From Jiulongibacter sp024742395 (GTDB taxonomy: Bacteria > Bacteroidota > Bacteroidia > Cytophagales > Spirosomataceae), in assembly GCA_965249455.1 (NCBI GenBank), contig OZ252236.1, positions 1,798,001 to 1,862,000 on the forward strand: a DNA stretch of 64,000 nucleotides. The letters run 5' to 3'. Position 1 is the stretch's first letter, and each line of letters begins with the position of its first letter. This document shows positions 16,914-25,754 of this stretch, piece after piece. The position numbers were made by a program, and so were the translations under genes. The notes beneath the pieces were generated by a model. That model saw only the letters and a program-made list of their open reading frames with translations. It was not told where the DNA came from and did no database searches.

Positions 16914-17217
16914 TTAATAGTTATAGTTCTTTGATACAAATATGACAATGATGAGCTTGTGAATTATAAAGAATGTACCTGCCCCGTCAATTAGGCGACA
17001 AAGTCATTAAAATAGAAGGATGTTTAGAAACCTACTTATTGAAAGTGCTCATTTTGGTATAAGTTGACGTTTAAGCAAAAATCTGTTTGGTCAATGAAAA
17101 GGGGATTGACAAAACAGATTTTAACTTGGTTTGATAAGGTTACCTTTAAGGATATTCTACTGAAATAAACAATTTACAAACTCAGGTAAAGAGTACCTTA
17201 CTCAGTAAACAGATTCA
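16914..17217. other. Intergenic region, no feature seen
   Basis: About 304 A+T-rich bases between two minus-strand genes. No reading frame, hairpin with T tract, tRNA or clear promoter consensus was found. Confidence 0.4.
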
Positions 17218-18690
17218 TTAAATCTCTAATGTTGACAAATCCAAAGGATCATCCAGTTCCTTTTGTTTCTCTTTAAGGCTTTCAAATAGCTTAGCCTTGA
17301 TTTCTTTGAATTCCGGTTTGTCAGCCAGATTCTCCATTTCCAAAGGATCTTTTTCCATATCGAAAAGTAAGAACTGATTTACCTTTGGATATACAATCAG
17401 TTTATAGCCATCCTTTCTGATCATTCGTTGCAGATTAAGGTATGCTCCATAGACTCCGTTTAAGGTTGATGCTTTCTGATTGTCTTTGATGTACTCATTC
17501 AGGTCAGTAAATTCTACATACGCAGGCTTTTCAACACCGGCTAGTTGCAGGCTGGTAGCCATGATATCCTGTAAATAAACGTCTTGATCCAACGTTTTGC
17601 CGGCGGGTACATCTGGACCAGCTACAAGAAGGGGCACCCTAATGCTATGATCGTACATATTTTGTTTTCCTAACAACCCGTGCCTTCCGATGGCCAATCC
17701 ATGATCAGCCGTAAGGAAAATATAAGTATTCTCCATTAAACCCTTCTCCTTAAGTTCATTGACAATTGCACCTATTTGATCATCTAAATGTGTGATTAAA
17801 GCATAATATTCCTTAAGATGAGTTTTAACCGCGAATTCAGTTCTGGGAAAAGGAGCAAGTGCTTCATCTCTCAGATTTGGACCTACGCCTATTTCGTCGT
17901 GCAGTGGGTAGTCTGCTTGAAAGTTTTCCGGTATTTCTATGTTTTCAATAGGATACATGTCCTGATATTTCTGAGGAGCTTGTCTGGGATCATGTGCCGC
18001 ATTGAAAGCCAAATACATGAAAAATGGGGTTTCTTTTTTTGAGGCCTGGTCAATAAACGAAAAGGCATCATCCCTTAAGACTTCACTCCAGTGCTTGCCT
18101 CCTTCCCAGAAACCTCCTTTTGAAGTGTCTGTCGGTGACCACGAATCGTCATTTTCACTCAGCGGTCTGTTATACCCATTAAGCATGCCATCAGACAGGG
18201 TTTTCTTACTTTGGTTTAAAGCATCACCGGGCATTCCTGGTCTGATATGGGTAGTCTTTTGGAAAATCTCGTTTGCCGGAATGTCCACATGCCATTTACC
18301 TGTCATATATGTATCGTAACCCGCCCTTTCCATTAGTTTAGGCCAGGTTTCTGAAGCCGCAAGAGAGTCTTTACTGTTCCATCTTTCTCTATTTTTATTG
18401 GCTCGCCAAACCGACATACCTGAGATAAGCATAGACCTGGATGCCGTGCACACTGCTCCACTCCAGGAACCCATATTATAGGCATGAGAAAAGGTGGTGC
18501 CTGAAGCAAAAAGTTCGTCAAAATGAGGTGTGATTACCTGGTCATTATCGAAATTACTCAGTGTATTGTATGACTGATCATCGGTGAAGATGAATACAAT
18601 ATTCGGCTTTTTCTTTAGCTGTTCTTTGGGTTGACAAGCAATTCCAATAAGGCTTATGATAAAAGCAGACAGAATAAATTTGATTTTCAT
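17218..18690 (-). CDS. S1-family sulfatase, lipoprotein
   Basis: 490 residues. A lipoprotein signal ends at LIGIAC19. The FGly motif is C81-TASR85, the cysteine type that must be converted to formylglycine. Metal ligands Asp37-Asp38 (FTDDQ) and the downstream TADHGLAIGRHG segment complete the type I sulfatase active site, which removes sulfate esters using Ca2+. The lipoprotein signal suggests anchoring to a membrane. It is divergent from the sulfatase at 18999 and may attack the same sulfated glycan. The maturase (FGE or anSME) is not in the window. Family certain, substrate unknown. Confidence 0.92.
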   Translation of the reverse strand: MKIKFILSAFIISLIGIACQPKEQLKKKPNIVFIFTDDQSYNTLSNFDNDQVITPHFDELFASGTTFSHAYNMGSWSGAVCTASRSMLISGMSVWRANKNRERWNSKDSLAASETWPKLMERAGYDTYMTGKWHVDIPANEIFQKTTHIRPGMPGDALNQSKKTLSDGMLNGYNRPLSENDDSWSPTDTSKGGFWEGGKHWSEVLRDDAFSFIDQASKKETPFFMYLAFNAAHDPRQAPQKYQDMYPIENIEIPENFQADYPLHDEIGVGPNLRDEALAPFPRTEFAVKTHLKEYYALITHLDDQIGAIVNELKEKGLMENTYIFLTADHGLAIGRHGLLGKQNMYDHSIRVPLLVAGPDVPAGKTLDQDVYLQDIMATSLQLAGVEKPAYVEFTDLNEYIKDNQKASTLNGVYGAYLNLQRMIRKDGYKLIVYPKVNQFLLFDMEKDPLEMENLADKPEFKEIKAKLFESLKEKQKELDDPLDLSTLEI

Positions 18691-18998
18691 TTTAATAGAC
18701 AGTTAAGGTTGAATTATTCATTCTAAGAAGAATTGGTACCTAAATATAGAACGATCACATTAGATTTTCTGATTCTTTTATACCCATTGATAAATTAGTA
18801 CCAGTAATTGCCAAATGTGAAAGAATGTGCCAGCGTTTTTGTCTATAATTTGCGGAAAAATTATACTTCAAGTCCATATTATTTCATTTGTGTATGTGTT
18901 GAAATTTTCTGGTGGTATGATTTTGCTATGCTTTGGTGAAGATGACTCGTGTGGCTTTAACAAAGTATTTTTTTAGTTTTAAAAACTCTATTGAAAAT
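18691..18998. other. Divergent region between two sulfatase genes
   Basis: About 308 bases that must hold the promoters of both sulfatase genes. No exact TAnnTTTG element or palindromic operator was recognised; TATAATTTG near 18844 is one base too long. Confidence 0.4.
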
Positions 18999-20597
18999 AT
19001 GTCAAGTCCAAAAAAATTATTGCGTTCGCTTAGTTTGTCGGTTCTTATTGCTTTGTCTTTTCTTAAGGGTACTGCCCAGGAGAAGCCAAACATCATTTTT
19101 ATAATGAGCGATGACCACACTAGCCAGGCCATTGGCGTTTATGGTGGGGCTTTGTCAGGGTTAAATCCTACTCCGGTCATTGATGCATTTGCGAAGGAAG
19201 GGATGGTTTTTGAAAATGCTTTTTGTACAAACTCTATTTGTACTCCCAGCCGTGCAAATATCATGACGGGTCAATACAGCCAAACCAACGGTGTGCTAGA
19301 TCTTGACGGTAATCTGCCGGCAGAAAGGCAATATCTGCCAATGGAAATGAAAAAATTGGGCTATCAAACCGCTATGATAGGGAAATGGCACCTGAAAGAT
19401 GAGCCTGCTGCTTTTGATTTCTACAATGTGCTGCCTGGTCAGGGTAAATATTTTGACCCGGTGTTCAGGAAAAAGGGCAATGGAGCATGGCCTGAAAACC
19501 TGGAGTCTCACAAAGGCTATGTGTCAGATATTATTACGGATATAACTTTGGATTATCTAAAGAGCAGAGATAAAAACAAGCCTTTCTTTTTGATGCATCA
19601 TCACAAGGCACCACATGATGATTTTGAATATCCGGATAGATACCAGCCATACTTAGCGGATGTTGATATTCCGGAGCCGGCCAGCATGTATGCCCAGCCG
19701 TTCTTTGGTTCTGAAGCTACTTTGGGCCGTAATGGAACCTTAAGAGACCGCATTGGAACTTCGGTGTCGCCAAGACACCCATATAGGAATTATTCACATC
19801 AATATGGCTTAGATAGTATAGCTGATGTAAGTGAGCGTACGCATCAGGCTTATCAGGAATACACCAAGCGTTACCTTCGATGTGTAAAAGGGGTAGATGA
19901 TAACCTGGGTAGACTATTCAGTTATCTAAAAGAAAACGGCCTATGGGACAATACGATAATTATTTATACCAGTGATCAGGGCATGATGCTTGGCGAACAC
20001 GATTACATGGATAAAAGATGGATGTACGAGGAGTCTATGCGTATGCCTTTCATTATAAAATACCCTAAAATGATTAAGCCTGGAACTAAAACAAAGGCAA
20101 TAGTGAATAATACAGATTATGCACCTACCATGATAGAGCTGGCAGGTGGTAAAGTGCCGGGTTATATGCAGGGCGAAAGCTTTAAGGCCGTTTTAACAAA
20201 TCCTTCAAAAGGTTTCAGAGAGTCTACGTATTACCGTTACTGGATGCACCTGACACATCATGATGTGCCGGCTCATTTTGGCGTTCGTACCGAGAAATCA
20301 AAGCTTATTTTTTATTATGGTCAGCATTATTTGCCAGAACTTTATGGTCAAAACTCCTTTACCTGGGTGTCTGACCCGAATGAATCTTATCATTTTGAGC
20401 CAACACCTGCAGCCTGGGAGTTTTATGATTTGAGTCTGGATCCGAAAGAATTAGTCAATAGATATGACGATCCACGATATCAGGAAGAGATTAAAAAGTT
20501 AAAGGCTGAAATTTTAGCACAGAGAAAAAAATACAAAGAAGAGGATCAAAAATATCCGAACATTGAAAAAGTGATCAACGCACATTGGAACGACTAA
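18999..20597 (+). CDS. S1-family sulfatase
   Basis: About 532 residues from the ATG at 18999. That start puts a normal signal peptide (KKLLRSLSLSVLIALSFLKGTAQ) at the N-terminus; upstream in-frame TTG 18933 and ATG 18942 would add a non-signal extension. The FGly motif is C81-TPSR85 with metal ligands Asp38-Asp39 (MSDDH). The motifs HHHKAPHDD and TSDQGMMLGEHDYMDKRWMYEE supply further metal and sulfate ligands. It probably acts in the periplasm on sulfated sugars. It is the first gene of a plus-strand run with the mutarotase (4 bp downstream), a third sulfatase and the amidohydrolase, so it belongs to the fucose-glycan locus. Confidence 0.92.
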   Translation: MSSPKKLLRSLSLSVLIALSFLKGTAQEKPNIIFIMSDDHTSQAIGVYGGALSGLNPTPVIDAFAKEGMVFENAFCTNSICTPSRANIMTGQYSQTNGVLDLDGNLPAERQYLPMEMKKLGYQTAMIGKWHLKDEPAAFDFYNVLPGQGKYFDPVFRKKGNGAWPENLESHKGYVSDIITDITLDYLKSRDKNKPFFLMHHHKAPHDDFEYPDRYQPYLADVDIPEPASMYAQPFFGSEATLGRNGTLRDRIGTSVSPRHPYRNYSHQYGLDSIADVSERTHQAYQEYTKRYLRCVKGVDDNLGRLFSYLKENGLWDNTIIIYTSDQGMMLGEHDYMDKRWMYEESMRMPFIIKYPKMIKPGTKTKAIVNNTDYAPTMIELAGGKVPGYMQGESFKAVLTNPSKGFRESTYYRYWMHLTHHDVPAHFGVRTEKSKLIFYYGQHYLPELYGQNSFTWVSDPNESYHFEPTPAAWEFYDLSLDPKELVNRYDDPRYQEEIKKLKAEILAQRKKYKEEDQKYPNIEKVINAHWND

Positions 20598-20601
20598 ATT
20601 T

Positions 20602-20943
20602 ATGAGTAAACGGTATTGTCTGGCTTTAGATTTAAAAAATGATGCTAAGCTAATTGAGAAATATAAGTGGCACCATTCTCCGGAAAATCTTTGGCCTCAA
20701 ATCAATGAAAATATAAAAAAGGCCGGAGTCTTGGATATGGAGATCTATCTCTTTGGAACTCGTATGTTCATGATTATGGAGGTAAATGATACGTTTAGTT
20801 TTGAGCGTATGGATGAAATTAATCAACATCCCAAATCTGTGGAGTGGGAAGAGTTGATGTGGAATTTCCAGGAGCCTGTACCCGGTAGTAAACCCGGAGA
20901 AAAGTGGGTACTCATGGAGCGGGTTTTTAAACTCCCCGAGTAA
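20602..20943 (+). CDS. RhaM-family L-rhamnose/L-fucose mutarotase
   Basis: 113 residues, the usual length for PF05336. The core KRYCLALDLKNDAKLIEKYK, followed by WHHSPENLWPQI, contains the Tyr and His used for anomer interconversion, and the C-terminal VEWEELMWNFQEPVP is also typical. The enzyme speeds alpha/beta exchange of a 6-deoxy sugar. Because the neighbours include an alpha-L-fucosidase and an L-fuconolactonase-like gene, L-fucose is the more likely substrate here than L-rhamnose. That is inference, since the family is annotated for rhamnose. It begins four bases after the sulfatase stop and has no signal peptide. Confidence 0.88.
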   Translation: MSKRYCLALDLKNDAKLIEKYKWHHSPENLWPQINENIKKAGVLDMEIYLFGTRMFMIMEVNDTFSFERMDEINQHPKSVEWEELMWNFQEPVPGSKPGEKWVLMERVFKLPE

Positions 20944-21018
20944 TTCTGCCTTGCTTATGAGCTTAAGTTGATTCAGCTCGAGAAATATTTTTTGTAGCCT
21001 ATTGAATACCGTTTAAAC

Positions 21019-22821
21019 ATGTCAAAAATGTCTAAAAGACAGGTCGCTGTTTCTTTAATCAGCATACTAAGCTTCAGTTTCGGATTGTTTTCCTGTTCTG
21101 TGGATAAGCCATCAGAAAAGCCTAATGTAATTTTTATACTTACAGATGACCAGGGCTACGGCGATCTGGCTTTCAATGGGAATCCATGGATTCAAACGCC
21201 GCACTTAGATTCGCTTTACGGTCAAAGCCTTTCGTTTACTGATTTCCATGTGGGTACTACATGTGCACCGAGTAGAGCAGGGCTAATGACTGGTAAGTAC
21301 AGCAATAAAGTGGGTGTTTGGCATACCATAAGTGGTAGAGAAATTCTTCATGAAAATGAAACCACCCTAGCTGAAGTTTTTCAGCAAAACGGCTATAAGA
21401 CTTCGATATTTGGAAAGTGGCACCTTGGAGATAATTATCCTTTTAGGCCACAGGATCGAGGCTTTGACCTTTCCTTTATACATAAAGGAGGAGGGGTTGG
21501 CCAGCAGCCCGATTACTGGAACAACGACAATTTTTCAGACACCTACTTCAGAAATGGTAAAGAAGAGAAAGTGGATGGATACTGTACAGATGTTTGGTTT
21601 TCAGAAGCGAGAAAGTTTATTGATCAAAATGCTGATCAGCCATTTTTTTGCTATTTGGCTTTAAATGCACCTCATGGCCCTTACAATGTACCCGATAAAT
21701 ATGCCGAGCCATACCGAGGGAATGAAAATATTCCCAATCCTGAGTTTTACGGAATGATTACCAATATTGATGAGAATGTAGGCCACCTAAGGAGATATTT
21801 GATGGAGAAAGGCCTGGCCGAAAACACCCTTCTGGTTTTTATGTCGGATAATGGTACCGCAGCCGGTGTGAAATTTGATAAAGATGGTAAGGTTATAAAA
21901 GGCTTTAATGCAGGAATGAAGGGAACTAAGGGTTCGCATTATGAAGGCGGGCATCGTGTGCCGTTTTTGATGCATTGGCCTGCCGGAAAACTAAATGAAA
22001 GAAAGGATATTCATTCGCTGACATCATACATAGATTTCCTTCCTACACTTGTTGATTTGTGCGGACTGAGCACTAGCCTAGAGGTAGATGGAATATCCTT
22101 GAAAAAGGCCATTTATGCAGGGGAGGAGACTGACAGAATATTGGCGGTAGATACTCAAAGAGAGGAGTATTTGAAGAAGTACAAGCAGCCGGCAGTCATG
22201 ATGGGGAAGTGGAGAATGATTGGAGAAAACGAGCTTTATAATGTGAAAGATGATCCCGGTCAAATGACGAATGTAGCCGAAAGTCATCCTGATTTAATGG
22301 AGAAATTTAAGTCGTTTTATGAGTCATGGTGGGAGCAGACTTCAGTGCTGGCTGACAAGATGACTTATATTCCGGTAGGGAAAGAGGTGCCGGAGGTAGT
22401 TCAACTAAACAGCCATGATGTTCACATGGAAAATGGAATTACCACCTGGAACCAGGATCAGGTAAGAAGTGGAATTGGGGATAGAGGTTATTGGCCCGTC
22501 AATGTGCTGGAAGAAGGATTGTATGAAATTGAATTAAGACGCTGGCCAAAGGAATCTCAACTAGGGCTTCATGAGGCAGCTCCTGCAGGAGACGAGATTC
22601 CGGGTAAGAACAGATACAAAGAAGGTGTGACCTGGGATATTAGAGCTGCAGAGCTTCAGATAGGGGATGCACTTCAAAAGAAGGAATTGAGTAAGACTGA
22701 CCAGGAAGTTTTGTTTCAGGTTAATCTGAAAAAAGGAGAGCAGATAATTGAAGCATCTTTTGATCTGGACAACGGAGAAAAGAAACAAGCGTTTTACGCT
22801 TATATTAAACCTGTTAAGTAG
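21019..22821 (+). CDS. Arylsulfatase-like S1 sulfatase with C-terminal extension, lipoprotein
   Basis: 600 residues. The signal ends with FGLFSC26, a lipobox. The FGly motif is C82-APSR86, with Asp43-Asp44 (LTDDQGYGD) and SDNGTAAG as metal ligands; FGKWHLGD holds further active-site residues. The sulfatase domain ends near residue 440. An extra domain of about 150 residues follows (PVNVLEEGLYEIELRRWPKE to the end), predicted to be beta-rich and perhaps carbohydrate-binding. It lies three bases before the amidohydrolase gene, so it is co-transcribed with fucose catabolism genes. The third sulfatase probably differs in position or linkage specificity, which cannot be read from sequence. Confidence 0.92.
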   Translation: MSKMSKRQVAVSLISILSFSFGLFSCSVDKPSEKPNVIFILTDDQGYGDLAFNGNPWIQTPHLDSLYGQSLSFTDFHVGTTCAPSRAGLMTGKYSNKVGVWHTISGREILHENETTLAEVFQQNGYKTSIFGKWHLGDNYPFRPQDRGFDLSFIHKGGGVGQQPDYWNNDNFSDTYFRNGKEEKVDGYCTDVWFSEARKFIDQNADQPFFCYLALNAPHGPYNVPDKYAEPYRGNENIPNPEFYGMITNIDENVGHLRRYLMEKGLAENTLLVFMSDNGTAAGVKFDKDGKVIKGFNAGMKGTKGSHYEGGHRVPFLMHWPAGKLNERKDIHSLTSYIDFLPTLVDLCGLSTSLEVDGISLKKAIYAGEETDRILAVDTQREEYLKKYKQPAVMMGKWRMIGENELYNVKDDPGQMTNVAESHPDLMEKFKSFYESWWEQTSVLADKMTYIPVGKEVPEVVQLNSHDVHMENGITTWNQDQVRSGIGDRGYWPVNVLEEGLYEIELRRWPKESQLGLHEAAPAGDEIPGKNRYKEGVTWDIRAAELQIGDALQKKELSKTDQEVLFQVNLKKGEQIIEASFDLDNGEKKQAFYAYIKPVK

Positions 22822-22823
22822 TA

Positions 22824-23657
22824 ATGAAAATTGACTCGCATCAGCATTTCTGGCTTTTTAATGAAGAGAGAGATTCCTGGATAAATGAGGAAATGGAGGT
22901 GATAAAGCGAGACTTTATGCCAGAGGATTTAGAGCCTTTACTATTGGAGCAGGACTTTGATGGCTGTGTGGCTGTTCAAGCTGCCCAGGATGATGCACAA
23001 ACCGAATTCCTTTTAAGTTTAGCAGATCAAAACGATTTCATCAAAGGTGTAGTAGGTTGGATTGATCTGCAATCTTCCGGGCTGGAAGAAAAGCTCTCAA
23101 CTTACAGCGATAAAAAATTATTAAAAGGATTCAGGCATGTTTTGCAAGATGAGCCCGAAGATGACTACATGCTTCGGCCAGCTTTTATGAAGGGCGTCAA
23201 GATGCTGGCTAATTATGACTATACATATGATATTCTTATTTTTCCGCGTCATCTGAAGAATGCATTGATTTTTGCTCAATCTTTAAAAAATCAAAGATTG
23301 GTTATTGACCACATGGCAAAACCATACATCAAGGATGGCCTAATTGATGATTGGAAACGGGATATACAAGCCTTTAAGGGCTTAGATCATGTCTCCTGTA
23401 AAGTGTCTGGAATCATTACTGAGGCAGACTGGCATCACTGGAGACAAGAAGACTTACGTCCTTATCTAGATGTTGCTTTTGAAGTTTTTGGTACAAGTCG
23501 CCTCATGTTTGGTTCTGATTGGCCAGTTAGTCTTTTGGCAGGCAATTATCCTGAAGTGACTGCTGTTTTGAATAGGTATTTAGAGTCCTTCTCAAAAGAT
23601 GAAAAGGACAAGATTATGGGTAGAAATGCCACACGTTTTTACAAACTTTCGGAATAA
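22824..23657 (+). CDS. Amidohydrolase, L-fuconolactonase-like
   Basis: 277 residues of the PF04909 amidohydrolase-2 family. HQHFW near the N-terminus (His6, His8), AKPYIKDG after a conserved IDHM, CKVSG and FGSDWPV (the late metal or catalytic Asp) give the family signature. The closest characterised relatives hydrolyse sugar lactones, notably L-fuconolactone to L-fuconate, the second step of non-phosphorylated L-fucose oxidation. The two-base gap to the sulfatase gene shows a shared transcript. There is no signal peptide, so it is cytoplasmic. The lactonase assignment rests on family plus context; 2-pyrone-4,6-dicarboxylate hydrolase is the main alternative. Confidence 0.85.
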   Translation: MKIDSHQHFWLFNEERDSWINEEMEVIKRDFMPEDLEPLLLEQDFDGCVAVQAAQDDAQTEFLLSLADQNDFIKGVVGWIDLQSSGLEEKLSTYSDKKLLKGFRHVLQDEPEDDYMLRPAFMKGVKMLANYDYTYDILIFPRHLKNALIFAQSLKNQRLVIDHMAKPYIKDGLIDDWKRDIQAFKGLDHVSCKVSGIITEADWHHWRQEDLRPYLDVAFEVFGTSRLMFGSDWPVSLLAGNYPEVTAVLNRYLESFSKDEKDKIMGRNATRFYKLSE

Positions 23658-23661
23658 TCTG

Positions 23662-24513
23662 TTACTTAATATCCTTCAGATATTCAGTGGGTGTTTTCTG
23701 CACAAATTTCTTGAAATAGCGATTGAAATTAGAGAGGTTATTGAAGCCACATTCAAAACAAATTTGAGATATATTCAGATCAGTTTCCAGTAAGAGTTTG
23801 CAGGCGTGGCCAATTCTGATTTCGAGCAAGAAATTAGTAAAAGTCTTGTTGGTCTTAGTCTTAAAATAACGACAGAAAGAGTGTACACTCAAATTGGCAA
23901 CTCCAGAGATTTCTTCCAGGCTTATTTCACGGTCAAAATTGCTCAATACATACTGGTAAATATTGTCTAGTCTTTCACTGTCTATGGAGTCATAAGTTTG
24001 GGAAAAGCCAAGTGAGGAGAGTAGAGAGTTATCCGTGTTTTTGCAGATGAAGCCCATGACATTGAATAGTCTTATGATTCTATCAAAGCCTTTGGACTCA
24101 TGCAGGGTTTCGAAATGAAAGTTATTTTGAAGAGGTTCGTTGGTTTTAATATGTATGCCCCGTGCTGACTTCGCCATGATTTCTTTCACGGCTTTCATCT
24201 CGGGATAGTTCAAAAAATTAGCTCCAAAAAACTCCGGCAAAAAGTGGATTACATAAGCATCAGAATAATTCTGATCCTCGGTAATGTCATAACGAAACAA
24301 GTGGGGGAGATTTGAGCCGAGCATGAAGATGTCATTTTCTTCAAATTTTGCCACAGCATCGCCAATAATAAAGGTACCGGTACCTTTTCGTATTTGAATA
24401 ATTTCAATTTCAGGATGATAGTGCCAGCGGTTATGAAATACAGGCACTACATCATGTCTGATGCTGAAGGATTGCTCTATTTTATTCGAAATCTTTAGTA
24501 ATTGAGCTTTCAT
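23662..24513 (-). CDS. AraC family regulator with cupin sensor domain
   Basis: 283 residues. The N-terminal cupin-like domain (about 15-140; WHYHPEIEIIQIRKGTGTFIIGD) probably binds a sugar. The C-terminal AraC domain (about 185-283) has two helix-turn-helix motifs, ending with the characteristic ISQICFECGFNNLSNFNRYFKK. It is convergent with the amidohydrolase gene (four-base gap) and divergent from the dehydrogenase at 24727, so it may control the fucose genes on both sides. The effector is unknown. Confidence 0.9.
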   Translation of the reverse strand: MKAQLLKISNKIEQSFSIRHDVVPVFHNRWHYHPEIEIIQIRKGTGTFIIGDAVAKFEENDIFMLGSNLPHLFRYDITEDQNYSDAYVIHFLPEFFGANFLNYPEMKAVKEIMAKSARGIHIKTNEPLQNNFHFETLHESKGFDRIIRLFNVMGFICKNTDNSLLSSLGFSQTYDSIDSERLDNIYQYVLSNFDREISLEEISGVANLSVHSFCRYFKTKTNKTFTNFLLEIRIGHACKLLLETDLNISQICFECGFNNLSNFNRYFKKFVQKTPTEYLKDIK

Positions 24514-24726
24514 AGTCGAGCCTTTAGTTTACTTGCTTATATAGTATTATGTATTGCTAAAATATTAACCGATTCTTGTCTTTTTCTGTGGTTATTTTGT
24601 TTAAATCTAATAGTGGAACAAATTAAGTGATATTTAATTGTAAATCTGCATGTAGCTGAAAAATTCTAAGATGAAATAGACTTAGTTGTAGATTCAGCAA
24701 GTAAAAGGACTTTAAAAATTACCAAA

Positions 24727-25749
24727 TTGAAAGCAATCATTCTTAATAAACCCGGCGAATTTAGCTTTATAGAACGTGAAGATATTAAGGCCGAAAAAAA
24801 CAGAGCCATTGTCAAAATTAAAAGGATAGGTATCTGTGGTACTGACTATCATGCCTTTAAAGGAGATCAGCCTTTCTTCACTTACCCAAGAGTACTTGGG
24901 CATGAATTGGGCGGCGAAGTAGTCTCCATAGAAGAAGGTGATACCGCACATGATCTTAAAGTAGGAGACAAGGTGGCTATAGAGCCCTATTTAAACTGTG
25001 GGAAATGCCAGGCCTGTGGTTCAGGTCATATTAATTGCTGTGAGAATATTGAGGTAATAGGTGTACATTCTGACGGAGGTATGGCCGAGTATATCTCTAT
25101 TCCTTTAAACAAAATACATAAATCAGATAGCCTTTCTTTTGATCAGCTAGCTCTGGTAGAAACATTGGGTATTGGTTTGCATGCAGTGAACCGAGCCAGG
25201 CTTTCTGAAGGTGAAAAAGTGCTAATTATAGGGGCAGGGCCTATCGGACTAGGGGTAGCCCAATTTTGTAAATTACAGAAGGCACAGGTTGTTATGGCAG
25301 ATATCTCATCGAGCCGTTTAAAATTTATTGAAAAAATAGGTCTTTCGGATGTGAGTTTAACGGTTTCTGGCAGTCTTTCAGATAAGGATTTAAGAGAAGC
25401 GTGTGAAGGTGAGTTGCCCTCGGTAGTCATTGATGCCACGGGCAATAAAAACTCAATGCTTAACACTTTTAATATCGTGGCACATGGCGGTAGAGTGGTT
25501 TTTGTTGGCCTCTTTCAAGGTGATGTAACCTTTTTTGATCCGAATTTTCATAAGCGTGAACTGACCTTACTGGCTAGCCGAAATTGCCTTCCGGCAGATT
25601 TTAAAGAAATTATTTCTTTAATTGAAGAAGGCGTGATAGATACTAACCCATGGCTGTCGCATCGTACAGCTTTTAGTGACATGCCAAGTAATTTTGAGGG
25701 ATTTTTAGATCCAAAACAAGAAGTTATAAAGGCTATAATTGAAGTGTAG
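24727..25749 (+). CDS. Zinc-dependent medium-chain dehydrogenase
   Basis: 340 residues. The catalytic zinc site is Cys37 (ICGTD) with His59-Glu60 (GHELGG), the structural zinc lobe has Cys91/94/97 and Cys104 or 105, and the Rossmann motif is GAGPIGLG. It belongs to the sorbitol/threonine/galactitol dehydrogenase group of MDR enzymes. The start is TTG at 24727; no upstream in-frame ATG fits, and MKAIILNKPGEFSF is a typical MDR N-terminus. In this locus it could oxidise L-fucose or 2-keto-3-deoxy-L-fuconate, but the sequence does not decide this. It is followed five bases later by the VCBS lipoprotein gene. Confidence 0.85.
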   Translation: MKAIILNKPGEFSFIEREDIKAEKNRAIVKIKRIGICGTDYHAFKGDQPFFTYPRVLGHELGGEVVSIEEGDTAHDLKVGDKVAIEPYLNCGKCQACGSGHINCCENIEVIGVHSDGGMAEYISIPLNKIHKSDSLSFDQLALVETLGIGLHAVNRARLSEGEKVLIIGAGPIGLGVAQFCKLQKAQVVMADISSSRLKFIEKIGLSDVSLTVSGSLSDKDLREACEGELPSVVIDATGNKNSMLNTFNIVAHGGRVVFVGLFQGDVTFFDPNFHKRELTLLASRNCLPADFKEIISLIEEGVIDTNPWLSHRTAFSDMPSNFEGFLDPKQEVIKAIIEV

Positions 25750-25754
25750 AATGT

